Source: Bacillus_BD oryzisoli (GTDB lineage Bacteria; Bacillota; Bacilli; Bacillales; Cytobacillaceae). Taken from it: a stretch of 64,000 nt of DNA. Where the stretch lies: positions 778,001 to 842,000 of the forward strand of contig NZ_CP137640.1 of the NCBI RefSeq assembly GCF_036670025.1, read 5' to 3'. The translations under genes and the position numbers were made by a program. Below the pieces are notes generated by a model. The model did no database searches. It had not been told where the DNA came from and worked only from the letters and a program-made list of their open reading frames with translations. Positions 43,970 through 52,160 of this stretch are shown one piece after another (position 1 is the first letter of the stretch; each line of letters begins with the position of its first letter).

Positions 43970-45406
43970 TTAAATGATTGGCATTCCGTGACGACTTAAT
44001 GCTGCTGCTTCTAGAATAGACATCCCTTGTTCTTCCGCAAAGGCTGTAAGCTTGTCCGATACAATTGGAGCGAAGTTTGCTGGTGGTTGAGCATTGTTCA
44101 TCGCACGTCTGCGTGCTGAGTTTCTGCGTGCAAAAGGTCCCCAAATTGCAAAAGTAATACCAAGGCCTTGTATATTCACGAAGAAAGTATTACCATCTGG
44201 TGAGAAAGTGGGCCCTGCAAACTCAGAATGTATGTTGTCGGCAAATGTATAGACGTTTCCTTCTGGAGTTAGGCCAATGATGCGATTGTTGCCGCCGCCG
44301 TCTTCAGCAACCCAAAGATCTCCCCAAGGAGTAATGGTAATATTATCTGGTGCTTCTAAATCATTTTTATCAGTAGATTCATAGAAAAGCTCTAATGTAT
44401 TCGTAGCTGGTGTGTAGCGGTAAACACGTCCAAGACGTTTTGTACCTGCACTTGTATCATCAAACCATAAAGTACCTTCTGAGAAATAAGCACCTTCTAA
44501 GCGGCTAAACTGGATACAGCCTTTCGCTTGCGCATCACTTTGTGCGATCTCAGGGTTTAATTTTTTCCAAACAACACCAAACTTCTGACCAGTAGCCATT
44601 TGACTAGCTTTAGGCAATTCTTCAATTGCAGCAGCTTCTAAGATACCGCCTTTCTGAAGAGAACCAAGAGTCTGGCTGCGGTCATTTGGTGTAAAACGAT
44701 AAAAGAAGCTTGGGCTAGCATCTTCTGTTAAATACCAAATACCAGTTGAAGGGTCAACATGTCCAGCTTCGTGAGAGAAATATCCCATATCACGGATAGG
44801 TGTTCTAGACATTTCGTTTTCAGGATCAAGTGGATTTACTTCAAACACAAATCCATGTCCCATATTACGAGTTTCTTCCATTGTTAACCAAGTGCCCCAT
44901 GTAGTAGCTCCGCCCGCACAGTTACGGATAGTACCTGAACTTGATACGTAGTGATCAATAAGTTCTCTATTTGGTCCTACAATTAAAGTTGTTGTACCAC
45001 CGGCAGCACCAGTGTTCCAAGGATTTTTTCCGTTAACAGGGAAATCTGAATTTGTACTATTTTCATGGTTTCGTACTAGAATCGTCGTATTTTTCTCACC
45101 TCTAAAGGCAGCCATTCCATCATGCGCAGCTGGAACTTTATCACCATTAGACATAAGGTCACCTTTTTTAGAAAGCATTTTATAGTGAAAACCCTTTGGA
45201 AGATCTAAAATGCCGTTTGGATCCTTTACTAGAGGACCATAACCGCCAAATCCGCTTGTTGGATTACCTGTTGCCTCAGCAGCAAAACTTTTTGATGCAT
45301 TTGCTAGTGAAAAAAGTCCAGTTGATCCAATTGTTAAAGCTAATGTGCCCATACCACCAGCCTTTAAGAAATTACGTCTGTTTATTCCATTATTTCCACC
45401 GTTCAT
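43970..45406 (-). CDS. PhoX-family phosphatase with Tat signal (DUF839)
   Basis: A 478-residue exported protein. The twin-arginine signal NRRNFLK (Arg10-Arg11) followed by a hydrophobic core and ASA-type cleavage region predicts Tat export. The mature part has PhoX-type features (LVRNHENSTNSDFP, GGTTTLIVGP, MEETRNMGHGF, CIQFSRLEGAYF, DNITITPWGDLWVAEDGG). PhoX enzymes are calcium/iron-dependent phosphomonoesterases. The ATG at 45406 is eight bases from GGAGG; the upstream ATG would place the signal too far in. Confidence 0.85.
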   Translation of the reverse strand: MNGGNNGINRRNFLKAGGMGTLALTIGSTGLFSLANASKSFAAEATGNPTSGFGGYGPLVKDPNGILDLPKGFHYKMLSKKGDLMSNGDKVPAAHDGMAAFRGEKNTTILVRNHENSTNSDFPVNGKNPWNTGAAGGTTTLIVGPNRELIDHYVSSSGTIRNCAGGATTWGTWLTMEETRNMGHGFVFEVNPLDPENEMSRTPIRDMGYFSHEAGHVDPSTGIWYLTEDASPSFFYRFTPNDRSQTLGSLQKGGILEAAAIEELPKASQMATGQKFGVVWKKLNPEIAQSDAQAKGCIQFSRLEGAYFSEGTLWFDDTSAGTKRLGRVYRYTPATNTLELFYESTDKNDLEAPDNITITPWGDLWVAEDGGGNNRIIGLTPEGNVYTFADNIHSEFAGPTFSPDGNTFFVNIQGLGITFAIWGPFARRNSARRRAMNNAQPPANFAPIVSDKLTAFAEEQGMSILEAAALSRHGMPII

Positions 45407-45887
45407 AGTATTACCTCCACTTTCCTTTATTGAGACAAGCTCTATTAATAAAACTAGCAAATAATTCTATAAACACTGTTAATATAGTGTAATATTCTGT
45501 TTTACAATATAAGATAAAACGAAAGTGCCATTAGATGTAAAAAAATAGAGTGATCTATTGTTTGTTTTTAAGGCAAAAGCACTAGAAAATATCAGGAATT
45601 ATCATTTTTAAAATAAAAAGGAGGATAAACCTATGAATTTCTTCATATAAAATTGTTGATTTTTTTCTGAAGTGTTAAGAGTTTGTAATATTTTTGTGCA
45701 AAAGTTAACATAAAGTAAATGATTCACTGAAATTAAAAATGATATTTCTAATAATTAGGAGTTGATTTCTAAATATTTAGATGATAGTATAGAAATCGCA
45801 CTTCTTAATCCAGTTTTCTTGAGGGGAAAGAAAAGATACTTGATATTTTCTATCTATTTTTGATAATAGTGTAAATTAAAAAAGAAG
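45407..45887. other. Intergenic region between the phosphatase and the tRNA array
   Basis: No supported gene. A GGAGG followed by ATG at 45633 opens a frame of only five codons before TAA, so it is not counted as a gene. The AT-rich part near 45480-45520 may hold the phosphatase promoter. A tRNA-array promoter follows at 45888. Confidence 0.6.
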
Positions 45888-45916
45888 TTGACTTCTGTGA
45901 TTAAAAATGTTATAGT
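45888..45916 (+). promoter_or_regulatory. Promoter of the tRNA array
   Basis: TTGACT and TATAGT are spaced by 17 bp, 46 bases before the first tRNA. This is the only strong sigma-A pair before the array. Confidence 0.8.
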
Positions 45917-45962
45917 AATAAACGTCGTCAAAACAACAGCTATTAAGAAATAATTAAATATT

Positions 45963-46034
45963 GGCCCCTTGGTCAAGCGGTTAAGACACCGCCCTTTCAC
46001 GGCGGTAACACGGGTTCGAATCCCGTAGGGGTCA
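45963..46034 (+). tRNA. tRNA-Glu (TTC)
   Basis: Cloverleaf with anticodon loop CTTTCAC. Acceptor arms GGCCCCT and AGGGGTC pair, including a G-U. The CCA end is not encoded. Confidence 0.95.
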
Positions 46035-46040
46035 TCTTAG

Positions 46041-46190
46041 AAAGCGGAAGCGCCTTGCCTAGCGGCGTATGGACTGGAGCATCCGGACCGAGATAAAGGA
46101 AACACCAAGAGCACGCTAGTGCGATTGGATGTTAACTTATCGTAGGGTGGAATGTGAAGTCCACTAGGCGCTGGAGCTAGACTGCTATCT
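46041..46190. repeat. Dispersed GCGGAAGCGCC...GGCGCT element
   Basis: A roughly 150-bp GC-richer block with inverted ends (AAGCGCC near 46048 and GGCGCTGGAGCT near 46168) between tRNA-Glu and tRNA-Val. It resembles a structured repeat I recall from several Bacillus-type genomes. It interrupts the tRNA operon. Confidence 0.6.
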
Positions 46191-46204
46191 AATTGAAAAA
46201 ATGT

Positions 46205-46280
46205 GGAGGATTAGCTCAGCTGGGAGAGCATCTGCCTTACAAGCAGAGGGTCGGCGGTTCGAGCCCGTCATCCTCCACCA
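46205..46280 (+). tRNA. tRNA-Val (TAC)
   Basis: Acceptor GGAGGAT/ATCCTCC, anticodon loop CTTACAA, CCA encoded. Confidence 0.95.
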
Positions 46281-46283
46281 TGA

Positions 46284-46307
46284 TCTTTTCACGTAGTGAA
46301 AATAATC
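46284..46307. repeat. tRNA-spacer hairpin, copy 1
   Basis: TTTTCAC and GTGAAAA arms with an AATAATC tail. First of five short hairpins with a TTTT...AAAATAA pattern between tRNA genes. Confidence 0.6.
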
Positions 46308-46316
46308 TTCATATTT

Positions 46317-46389
<73 letters not shown>

Positions 46390-46400
46390 TCTTATTGTTT

Positions 46401-46480
46401 GAGCCATTAGCTCAGTCGGTAGAGCGTCGCACCGTCTCGAAGAGACTGCGACTGCAACAAAAGCCAAAGGCTTTTGGCGC
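46401..46480 (+). pseudogene. Broken tRNA-Lys 5' half fused to hairpins
   Basis: The first 25 bases (46401-46425) are identical to the 5' end of tRNA-Lys at 46520, through the D-arm. The anticodon arm and 3' half are absent. Instead 46426-46452 folds as a hairpin (GTCGCA/TGCGAC plus GTCTC/GAGAC) and 46459-46475 as another (AAAAGCC/GGCTTTT). Confidence 0.7.
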
Positions 46481-46519
46481 ACAAGACCACAAGCTATGTC
46501 ATAAACATAAATTATATTC

Positions 46520-46595
46520 GAGCCATTAGCTCAGTCGGTAGAGCATCTGACTTTTAATCAGAGGGTCGAAGGTTCGAGTCCTTCATGGCTCACCA
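46520..46595 (+). tRNA. tRNA-Lys (TTT)
   Basis: Acceptor GAGCCAT/ATGGCTC, anticodon loop CTTTTAA, CCA encoded. Its 5' 25 bases are duplicated at 46401. Confidence 0.95.
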
Positions 46596-46625
46596 AAGTT
46601 TTTTGCGCTTGCAAAATAACTTTCA
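46595..46625. repeat. tRNA-spacer hairpin, copy 2
   Basis: AAAGTTTTTTGC and GCAAAATAACTTT arms around a short loop. Confidence 0.6.
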
Positions 46626-46629
46626 ATAT

Positions 46630-46711
46630 GCGGGTGTGGCGGAATTGGCAGACGCACTAGACTTAGGATCTAGCGCCGCAAGGCGTGGGGGTTCGACTCC
46701 CTTCACCCGCA
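46630..46711 (+). tRNA. tRNA-Leu (TAG)
   Basis: Class II tRNA with a long variable arm; acceptor GCGGGTG/CACCCGC, anticodon loop CTTAGGA; CCA not encoded. Confidence 0.95.
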
Positions 46712-46719
46712 TTTATATT

Positions 46720-46794
46720 GCGGAAGTAGTTCAGTGGTAGAACACCACCTTGCCAAGGTGGGGGTCGCGGGTTCGAATCCCGTCTTCCGCTCCA
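46720..46794 (+). tRNA. tRNA-Gly (GCC)
   Basis: Acceptor GCGGAAG/CTTCCGC, anticodon loop TTGCCAA, CCA encoded. Confidence 0.95.
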
Positions 46795-46804
46795 GAATAT
46801 ACTT

Positions 46805-46893
46805 GCCGGGGTGGCGGAACTGGCAGACGCACAGGACTTAAAATCCTGCGGTAGGTGACTACCGTACCGGTTCGATTCCGGTCCTCGGCACCA
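46805..46893 (+). tRNA. tRNA-Leu (TAA)
   Basis: Class II, long variable arm; anticodon loop CTTAAAA; CCA encoded. Confidence 0.95.
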
Positions 46894-46946
46894 AGGTTTT
46901 TTACGATAGTAAAATAACCATATTATTTTGCTCCAGCAAAATAACT
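46894..46946. repeat. tRNA-spacer hairpins, copies 3 and 4
   Basis: Two adjacent hairpins: GGTTTTTTAC/GTAAAATAACC (46894-46919) and TTATTTTGC/GCAAAATAA (46923-46944). Confidence 0.65.
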
Positions 46947-46956
46947 AACGATTTAT

Positions 46957-47030
<74 letters not shown>

Positions 47031-47039
47031 CTTGTGAAT

Positions 47040-47116
47040 CGGGAAGTAGCTCAGCTTGGTAGAGCACTTGGTTTGGGACCAAGGGGTCGCAGGTTCGAAT
47101 CCTGTCTTCCCGACCA
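47040..47116 (+). tRNA. tRNA-Pro (TGG)
   Basis: Acceptor CGGGAAG/CTTCCCG, anticodon loop TTTGGGA, CCA encoded. Confidence 0.95.
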
Positions 47117-47136
47117 TTCAATTTCAAAATGAAAAT

Positions 47137-47218
47137 GGAGCCTTAGCTCAGCAAGGAGAGCTTTTTCTTATGCTGGCAGAGCAGGAAATCCGGGGTTCGA
47201 TCCCACTAGGATCCACCA
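47137..47218 (+). pseudogene. Degenerate tRNA-Ala-like gene (pseudo-tRNA)
   Basis: It occupies the slot where B. subtilis-type arrays carry tRNA-Ala (after Pro, before Met). The 5' part (GGAGCCTTAGCTCAGC, GGAGAGC) and 3' part (GGTTCGATCCC, CTAGG, TCCACCA) resemble tRNA-Ala. The anticodon arm is replaced by an enlarged stem (TTTCTTATGCT...AGCAGGAAA), the T-stem has two mismatches and the acceptor one. No normal 7-base anticodon loop can be drawn. CCA is encoded. Confidence 0.75.
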
Positions 47219-47238
47219 TCTTTTTTAGATAATAATAT

Positions 47239-47315
47239 GGCGGCGTAGCTCAGCTGGCTAGAGCGTACGGTTCATACCCGTAAGGTCGGGGGTTCGATCC
47301 CCTCTGCCGCTACCA
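47239..47315 (+). tRNA. tRNA-Met (CAT), elongator
   Basis: Acceptor GGCGGCG/TGCCGCT with terminal G-U pairs, anticodon loop TTCATAC, CCA encoded. It closely matches the B. subtilis elongator tRNA-Met. Confidence 0.93.
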
Positions 47316-47370
47316 TTGAATTATACTCATAGCTGGCTTTTTTCGAAGAACAGTCTCAAGTGTTTATTAT

Positions 47371-47463
47371 GGAGGAATACCCAAGTCCGGCTGAAGGGAT
47401 CGGTCTTGAAAACCGACAGGCGGGTTAAACCGCGCGGGGGTTCGAATCCCTCTTCCTCCGCCA
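47371..47463 (+). tRNA. tRNA-Ser (TGA)
   Basis: Class II with long variable arm; acceptor GGAGGAA/TTCCTCC, anticodon loop CTTGAAA, CCA encoded. Confidence 0.95.
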
Positions 47464-47498
47464 TTTTAAAAAATGGTACAAATCAATATTTTTATTAT

Positions 47499-47600
47499 CG
47501 CGGGATGGAGCAACGAAGCGTTACTTCATTGAATAAACTGCGAGTTGTACCGATCGAGCTGCTGCTTGAATAAGCTTCTTGAGGTCGGGACAGTTCTTGC
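47499..47600 (+). pseudogene. Broken initiator tRNA 5' end
   Basis: CGCGGGATGGAGCA at 47499-47512 matches 13 of 14 bases of the tRNA-fMet 5' end at 47640, and the preceding TTATTATC is also shared. The remainder does not fold as a tRNA. The layout repeats that of the broken tRNA-Lys. Confidence 0.6.
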
Positions 47601-47639
47601 TCACATAGAGTATGAACCAAATTTTATATTTATTATTAT

Positions 47640-47713
<74 letters not shown>

Positions 47714-47716
47714 TCT

Positions 47717-47793
47717 GGTCCGGTAGTTCAGCTGGTTAGAATGCCTGCCTGTCACGCAGGAGGTCGCGGGTTCGAGTCCCGTCCGGACCGCCA
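47717..47793 (+). tRNA. tRNA-Asp (GTC)
   Basis: Acceptor GGTCCGG/CCGGACC, anticodon loop CTGTCAC, CCA encoded. Confidence 0.95.
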
Positions 47794-47825
47794 TTAACAT
47801 TTTTTCAATATTTTCATATAAATAT

Positions 47826-47909
47826 GGAGGGGTAGCGAAGTGGCTAAACGCGGCGGACTGTAAATCCGCTCCCTTGGGTTCGGCGGTTCGAATCCGTCCC
47901 CCTCCACCA
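47826..47909 (+). tRNA. tRNA-Tyr (GTA)
   Basis: Class II, acceptor GGAGGGG/CCCCTCC, anticodon loop CTGTAAA, CCA encoded. Confidence 0.95.
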
Positions 47910-47938
47910 AAGTTTTTTCACGGTAGTGAAAATAATCA
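47909..47938. repeat. tRNA-spacer hairpin, copy 5
   Basis: TTTTTTCAC and GTGAAAATAA arms, nearly the same as copy 1. Confidence 0.6.
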
Positions 47939-47945
47939 TTCATAT

Positions 47946-48019
47946 AGGGGTATAGTTTAAAGGTAGAACGAAGGTCTCCAAAACCTTTGGTGTGGGTTCG
48001 ATTCCTACTACCCCTGCCA
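47946..48019 (+). tRNA. tRNA-Trp (CCA)
   Basis: Acceptor AGGGGTA/TACCCCT, anticodon loop CTCCAAA, CCA end encoded. Confidence 0.95.
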
Positions 48020-48024
48020 ATTAT

Positions 48025-48101
48025 GGCGGCTGTGGCGAAGTGGTTAACGCATCGGATTGTGGTTCCGACATTCGTGGGTTCGATTCCCATCAGCCGCCCC
48101 A
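48025..48101 (+). tRNA. tRNA-His (GTG)
   Basis: Extra 5' G (position -1) opposite C73, acceptor GCGGCTG/CAGCCGC, anticodon loop TTGTGGT, CCA encoded. Confidence 0.95.
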
Positions 48102-48117
48102 TAAACAATTTTATTAT

Positions 48118-48189
48118 TGGGCTATAGCCAAGCGGTAAGGCAACGGACTTTGACTCCGTCATTCGTTGGTTCGAATCCAGCTAGCCCAG
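48118..48189 (+). tRNA. tRNA-Gln (TTG)
   Basis: Acceptor TGGGCTA/TAGCCCA, anticodon loop CTTTGAC; CCA not encoded. Confidence 0.95.
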
Positions 48190-48194
48190 TTTTT

Positions 48195-48265
<71 letters not shown>

Positions 48266-48277
48266 TCATACAATTTT

Positions 48278-48359
48278 GCCGGTGTGGCGGAATTGGCAGA
48301 AGCGCACGACTCAAAATCGTGTTCCTTCTGGAGTGTCGGTTCGACCCCGACCACCGGTA
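48278..48359 (+). tRNA. tRNA-Leu (CAA)
   Basis: Class II, acceptor GCCGGTG/CACCGGT, anticodon loop CTCAAAA; CCA not encoded. Confidence 0.93.
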
Positions 48360-48411
48360 TATAGGATTTAAACTTAGACTAGTGTCTAATCAAAATCTAC
48401 TTTTTCACTTC

Positions 48412-48485
48412 GCGGGTGTAGTTTAGTGGTAAAACCACAGCCTTCCAAGCTGTTGTCGAGGGTTCGATTCCCTTCACCCGCTCCA
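48412..48485 (+). tRNA. tRNA-Gly (TCC)
   Basis: Acceptor GCGGGTG/CACCCGC, anticodon loop CTTCCAA, CCA encoded. Confidence 0.95.
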
Positions 48486-48493
48486 TACATAAT

Positions 48494-48567
<74 letters not shown>

Positions 48568-48602
48568 CTTTTAATTGAAATGCGGAACCATTTTTAGATT
48601 AT

Positions 48603-48623
48603 GCCTTTTTAAGGCTTTTTTTT
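48603..48623 (+). terminator. Terminator of the tRNA array
   Basis: GCCTT and AAGGC arms around TTT, then eight Ts. A second hairpin (CAAACACA/TGTGTTTG, then CCTTTTT) follows at 48702-48728 as a possible backup. Confidence 0.8.
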
Positions 48624-48701
48624 ATGGAGATTTTTCATATGCTGAACAGACCCCATCTAATGGTTTAGTTCGTGCAAAAGGCGCGAGGATTGAAAAAAAG
48701 A

Positions 48702-48728
48702 CAAACACAATGACTGTGTTTGCCTTTT
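48702..48728 (+). terminator. Second terminator-like hairpin after the tRNA array
   Basis: CAAACACA (48702-48709) and TGTGTTTG (48715-48722), followed by CCTTTTT. Confidence 0.7.
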
Positions 48729-48773
48729 TAAATGCAATGCGGAAAAAGATAATCCATTCAAAATACTCCACGC

Positions 48774-48893
48774 TTATGTTAAAGTTGGCATTCTTAATGA
48801 TGACTTTAATTTAGACTCCATCTTTTCGATATAGAATGAAGCTTTAATAGCCAATGTAATTAATACTGATAACAGGCTGAGAAGAATATTCAA
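48774..48893 (-). CDS. Possible 39-residue small membrane protein
   Basis: A short frame starting at TTG 48893, seven bases after GGAGGG. It encodes a hydrophobic N-terminal segment (NILLSLLSVLITLAIKA) and a basic, polar tail. It lies 70 bases downstream of the DUF3231 gene on the same strand. The ribosome site and membrane profile favour a real gene, but the size and TTG start leave it doubtful; family unknown. Confidence 0.35.
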   Translation of the reverse strand: MNILLSLLSVLITLAIKASFYIEKMESKLKSSLRMPTLT

Positions 48894-48963
48894 ATTATAT
48901 CCCTCCACATTGAAATTAGTGTTTTATTAAACACTAGTCTTAGTATTCGCTCGAATGAGCCTT

Positions 48964-49974
48964 TTATTCTGTGCGGCTTATTATGCGATTACGATCTTCT
49001 GTCTGCGGAGGCTCTTCATACCATCCATGTTTAAACATAATTTCTAATCCTTCTTGACCATAAAAATAGACATCTTTGGTTAGTAATGTTGTTTTTAAAG
49101 CTATATCATTTCTTAATGTGAAAAATGCTCCAAAACTCTCTCCAACAATGCTAAATCCATTGAGAAAGTCGATGCAAAACATCATAAGTTTGTCTGAAAA
49201 TGGTGCAATGGTTGAAGTTGTTACTGTACTTCCAGAAGTTGCGGAAACCTGAATATCATTTTCCAAAAGGAATTCTTGAAATGTTTTTATATGCTTTTTG
49301 GCAAGTTCTTTTCCTTTTTCAAAATATTGTCTAACCTCTTTGTTTTTTGCACTTTGAGCAAATCCAGTAATGAGTTGCATTCCGATATTATTCACTTCAA
49401 TTCCGTGATGGAGAAAACCTACTTCAATAGCATTCAATGACCTTTTCTCACTAAAAAGTTTAAATCCTTTCATGTACCTTTTGCTCTCAATAAACTCAGT
49501 TGTTTTGGGAATTGTGATATTTGGAGGAAGAGTAAGAATCCCTTTTTTTAATAAGTAACGGGTGGCCAATTTATAACACTTATGGGTAATGGTGGTCAAA
49601 CCCTCATAAAGCGTCATCATATCTACTCGGTACGCCATATTCATATTAATTGTGTACATTCCCATACTCACTTCTTTTAAAATACGAAGAAGCATTATGT
49701 CAAATCCATTGTCAAATAAGGTGGGAGCATCTAAATTAACATCTTCTTTTGTAAATCCTTTAGGAATGGCTGCTCCTTCACTCTCGAAAATCCTTATCAT
49801 CAATTCCACATAATAATCAAGTTCCTGCCACATCATCCCCATAATATTTTTGGCTTCTTGGTCATCAGACTTTTCTATGAAATATTCAAGAATTCTTAAA
49901 ATCATCGTCTTTTCTTGATATGTAATCCAAAGGGTACCAAGTTCTGATGCACTTATAAGGTTATGAAAATTCAT
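48964..49974 (-). CDS. DUF3231-family protein
   Basis: A 336-residue protein made of two similar all-helical halves (about 1-165 and 170-330), each beginning with a segment like LISASELGTLWITY / SLNAIEVGFLHHGIE and containing an IQ/NM-rich helix with a later FLLEN or LLKKG turn. This is the double DUF3231 architecture of spore-forming bacteria, related to ferritin-like coat proteins. The function is not established. The ATG at 49974 follows GAGGTGG; the upstream in-frame ATG does not. Confidence 0.8.
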   Translation of the reverse strand: MNFHNLISASELGTLWITYQEKTMILRILEYFIEKSDDQEAKNIMGMMWQELDYYVELMIRIFESEGAAIPKGFTKEDVNLDAPTLFDNGFDIMLLRILKEVSMGMYTINMNMAYRVDMMTLYEGLTTITHKCYKLATRYLLKKGILTLPPNITIPKTTEFIESKRYMKGFKLFSEKRSLNAIEVGFLHHGIEVNNIGMQLITGFAQSAKNKEVRQYFEKGKELAKKHIKTFQEFLLENDIQVSATSGSTVTTSTIAPFSDKLMMFCIDFLNGFSIVGESFGAFFTLRNDIALKTTLLTKDVYFYGQEGLEIMFKHGWYEEPPQTEDRNRIISRTE

Positions 49975-50176
49975 AATTTCCACCTCGCATTTAATAATAA
50001 AATTTTCTCCTAATTTGCAGGCAGTATTCACTAAACAAATATGTATAAATTGGGGAAATAGAGAGCAATCATGATGAGTTCAATGAAGAATTGCCAGCAT
50101 TTGATTGGCATAACAGCAATGATATAAGGTATGGTAAAATTATTCTATAATAATACATGTACATGAAGGGGGAATT

Positions 50177-50440
50177 ATGATGAGCTGGGAACGTAAGGCG
50201 CTTGAAAGAGTACTTGAATTATTGGTGGAAAAAGACAAGGATTTTAAAGAACTTACTGATCATTTATATGATTTAGGAATTGTGATTAATAAAAACAGTT
50301 CGGCATACGAAATTTTAAGGGACATTATGGCTTGGGAGTCAATGCCTATAAATTTGTCGTCAGTTCAAGCGCAAAATAAATCAAAAGAGATTTTTGTAAA
50401 AGATGCCCTTAAATACATAGAGGAAAAATTCAATAAATAA
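50177..50440 (+). CDS. Small hypothetical protein
   Basis: An 87-residue soluble, charged and mostly helical protein (WERKALERVLELLVEKDKDF...). AGGGGG precedes two adjacent ATGs; either may be used. No motif or neighbour gives its role. Confidence 0.6.
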   Translation: MMSWERKALERVLELLVEKDKDFKELTDHLYDLGIVINKNSSAYEILRDIMAWESMPINLSSVQAQNKSKEIFVKDALKYIEEKFNK

Positions 50441-50614
50441 TTGATAATGATTTTATGGGATAAACAATGTAACAGGATGCTGAAAAAACGATATAGTGTA
50501 ATAACTGTCCTTAAGTAAAGTACAACAAAGATAAAAACGAAGCCGTAATCAATGCATGTTCGAGGAGTGTATGCGCCGAGTAAACCTATACTGGTGTTAT
50601 ACAAGGAGGAAAAC

Positions 50615-50824
50615 ATGCTAGGTATATTAGCGGGACTTTTAGTAGCGTGGTTACTAAGCTTGATTGGCGTTCATTCACTCATTATCACTGGTTTGTCTGA
50701 ATTGTTCAACTTGAATCTAACAATAGCAGGATATTATGTATTGTTCGGATTATTAGGTTTCATTTTAGAATTAATATCACCGAAAAGAAGAATGAGGTAT
50801 AAAAGGAAACCACGAAGAAAATAA
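50615..50824 (+). CDS. Small membrane protein with basic tail
   Basis: A 69-residue protein with two hydrophobic segments (about 2-26 and 34-52) and a strongly basic C-terminus (SPKRRMRYKRKPRRK), which would stay in the cytoplasm. The ATG at 50615 follows AAGGAGG by five bases. A terminator follows. Family not recognised. Confidence 0.65.
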   Translation: MLGILAGLLVAWLLSLIGVHSLIITGLSELFNLNLTIAGYYVLFGLLGFILELISPKRRMRYKRKPRRK

Positions 50825-50826
50825 AT

Positions 50827-50866
50827 AAAAGCTTGCAGCTGACCGGAACCAGCTGCAAGCTTTTTG
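50827..50866. terminator. Bidirectional terminator
   Basis: AAAAGCTTGCAGCTG pairs with CAGCTGCAAGCTTTTT around an 8-base loop between converging genes. Confidence 0.9.
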
Positions 50867-50891
50867 TTTTTACCCTATATTCCGACCAATG

Positions 50892-52007
50892 TTATTCTCC
50901 TAAAGCTGCATCAACAGAGTAATTCTCTAAATCAATCTCTAAATCCAATCCAAGAGCAAGCTTAGCTAATTGAGAGCCTAAAAAAGGACCAACGGTAAGT
51001 CCTGATGAACCTAATCCATTCGCGACAAAGATTCCCTCCCAGCCTGGCAGCGGTCCAATCACAGGCAAAAATCCCGGCGTAAAGGGACGAAAACCAACTC
51101 TTGCTTCTAATAAAGCTGCGTCGGATAACCCTGGAGCTGTTTCCAACGCTTTCGTAAAAATTTCAGCCAGCCCGCCTGCTGTTACCCTTGTATCGAAAAC
51201 TTCTGTATCTTCATGAGTTGAGCCAACGACAATTCGATGATCATCGAAAGCTAATACATATAGGGTTCCCGGAGGCATGACAACCGGCCAATCGCCGGTA
51301 TTTTCTTTCACTTCTAAATGGGCTATTTGAGCTTTTTGAAAACGGACCTTAAAATCAACGCCTAAAGGACTAAGCAATTGAGGAGCCCAAGCACCTGTAC
51401 ATACAATAACAATATCCGCGTAGATGGTTTCTATAGGGGTCTGAACTCCTGTTACTCGAGTTTCATCAAAAATCAGCATTGCTTCATCATAGATCAATGT
51501 AGCACCGTTTTTTTGAGCAGCCCGTAAAAGAGAATCCCTAAGTTCCCGCCCGTCAACGCGTGCACCGCCGCTGACATGGACAGATGCATACTCATCATCA
51601 AGTAGAGGAAACAATTGCTTTGTTTCCTGTGGACTTAGATGGGTAATGTCACCAATTTCAGGAGCTTCCTGTCTTCTGACCAGAGCCCTTTCTGCCATTT
51701 TTTCAAGCTTTTTTTCATCCTTATGTAAGCTAACTGCACCCACCTGAGAATATCCAGTGTTTATTTCTCCATCCTCTTTCAGTTCATTAATTAAGCCCGG
51801 ATAATAGCGGGCCCCCGCTTTTGCCAGCTCATACCACGCTTTATTGCGGCGCTGGCTTAACCACGGGCAGACAATGCCAGCTGCAGCATCTGTCGCCTGC
51901 CCTTTATCTTTTCGATCGACAATGGTAACTTGAGCTCCGCTTTTAGCTAATTGATAGGCAGCTGTAGCTCCAAGAATGCCTGCACCCACCACAACGATTT
52001 TTTGCAT
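50892..52007 (-). CDS. FAD-dependent oxidoreductase (DAO/glycine oxidase-like)
   Basis: A 371-residue flavoprotein of the D-amino-acid oxidase superfamily. N-terminal FAD motif VVVGAGILGATAAYQLA, the second glycine-rich region VRFQKAQIAHLEV, and the C-terminal VGFRPFTPGFLPVIG and NGLGSSGLTVGP signatures are present. Substrate is probably an amine or D-amino acid. It diverges from nasB across 153 bases, and shares that promoter region with the TnrA box. Confidence 0.87.
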   Translation of the reverse strand: MQKIVVVGAGILGATAAYQLAKSGAQVTIVDRKDKGQATDAAAGIVCPWLSQRRNKAWYELAKAGARYYPGLINELKEDGEINTGYSQVGAVSLHKDEKKLEKMAERALVRRQEAPEIGDITHLSPQETKQLFPLLDDEYASVHVSGGARVDGRELRDSLLRAAQKNGATLIYDEAMLIFDETRVTGVQTPIETIYADIVIVCTGAWAPQLLSPLGVDFKVRFQKAQIAHLEVKENTGDWPVVMPPGTLYVLAFDDHRIVVGSTHEDTEVFDTRVTAGGLAEIFTKALETAPGLSDAALLEARVGFRPFTPGFLPVIGPLPGWEGIFVANGLGSSGLTVGPFLGSQLAKLALGLDLEIDLENYSVDAALGE

Positions 52008-52066
52008 CAGGTATCCCCCCGTGTCCGTTTATTCCTTTACTTAAATCAGTTTCTACGAATATTCAA

Positions 52067-52083
52067 TGTTAGAAAATATAACA
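52067..52083. promoter_or_regulatory. TnrA/GlnR box upstream of nasB
   Basis: TGTTAGAAAATATAACA fits every fixed position of TGTNANAWWWTMTNACA. It lies between the divergent oxidoreductase gene and nasB, 78 bases before the nasB start, so both genes might respond to TnrA. Confidence 0.88.
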
Positions 52084-52160
52084 TGATTCGTTTTTTACAG
52101 TCGATTTTATGTAAAAATAGTAACCATCAATCATTTTATCTTACTTATTGGAGGTAATAA

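Noticed and set aside
45480..45530. Pho box upstream of the PhoX-type phosphatase
   Set aside because: TTACAC and TTAACA words occur on the minus strand but at 10- and 15-base offsets instead of a regular 11-base repeat, so support is too weak to list.
45633..45650. GGAGG followed by ATG in the gap before the tRNA array
   Set aside because: The frame stops after five codons, and no downstream frame continues it, so it is at best a remnant.
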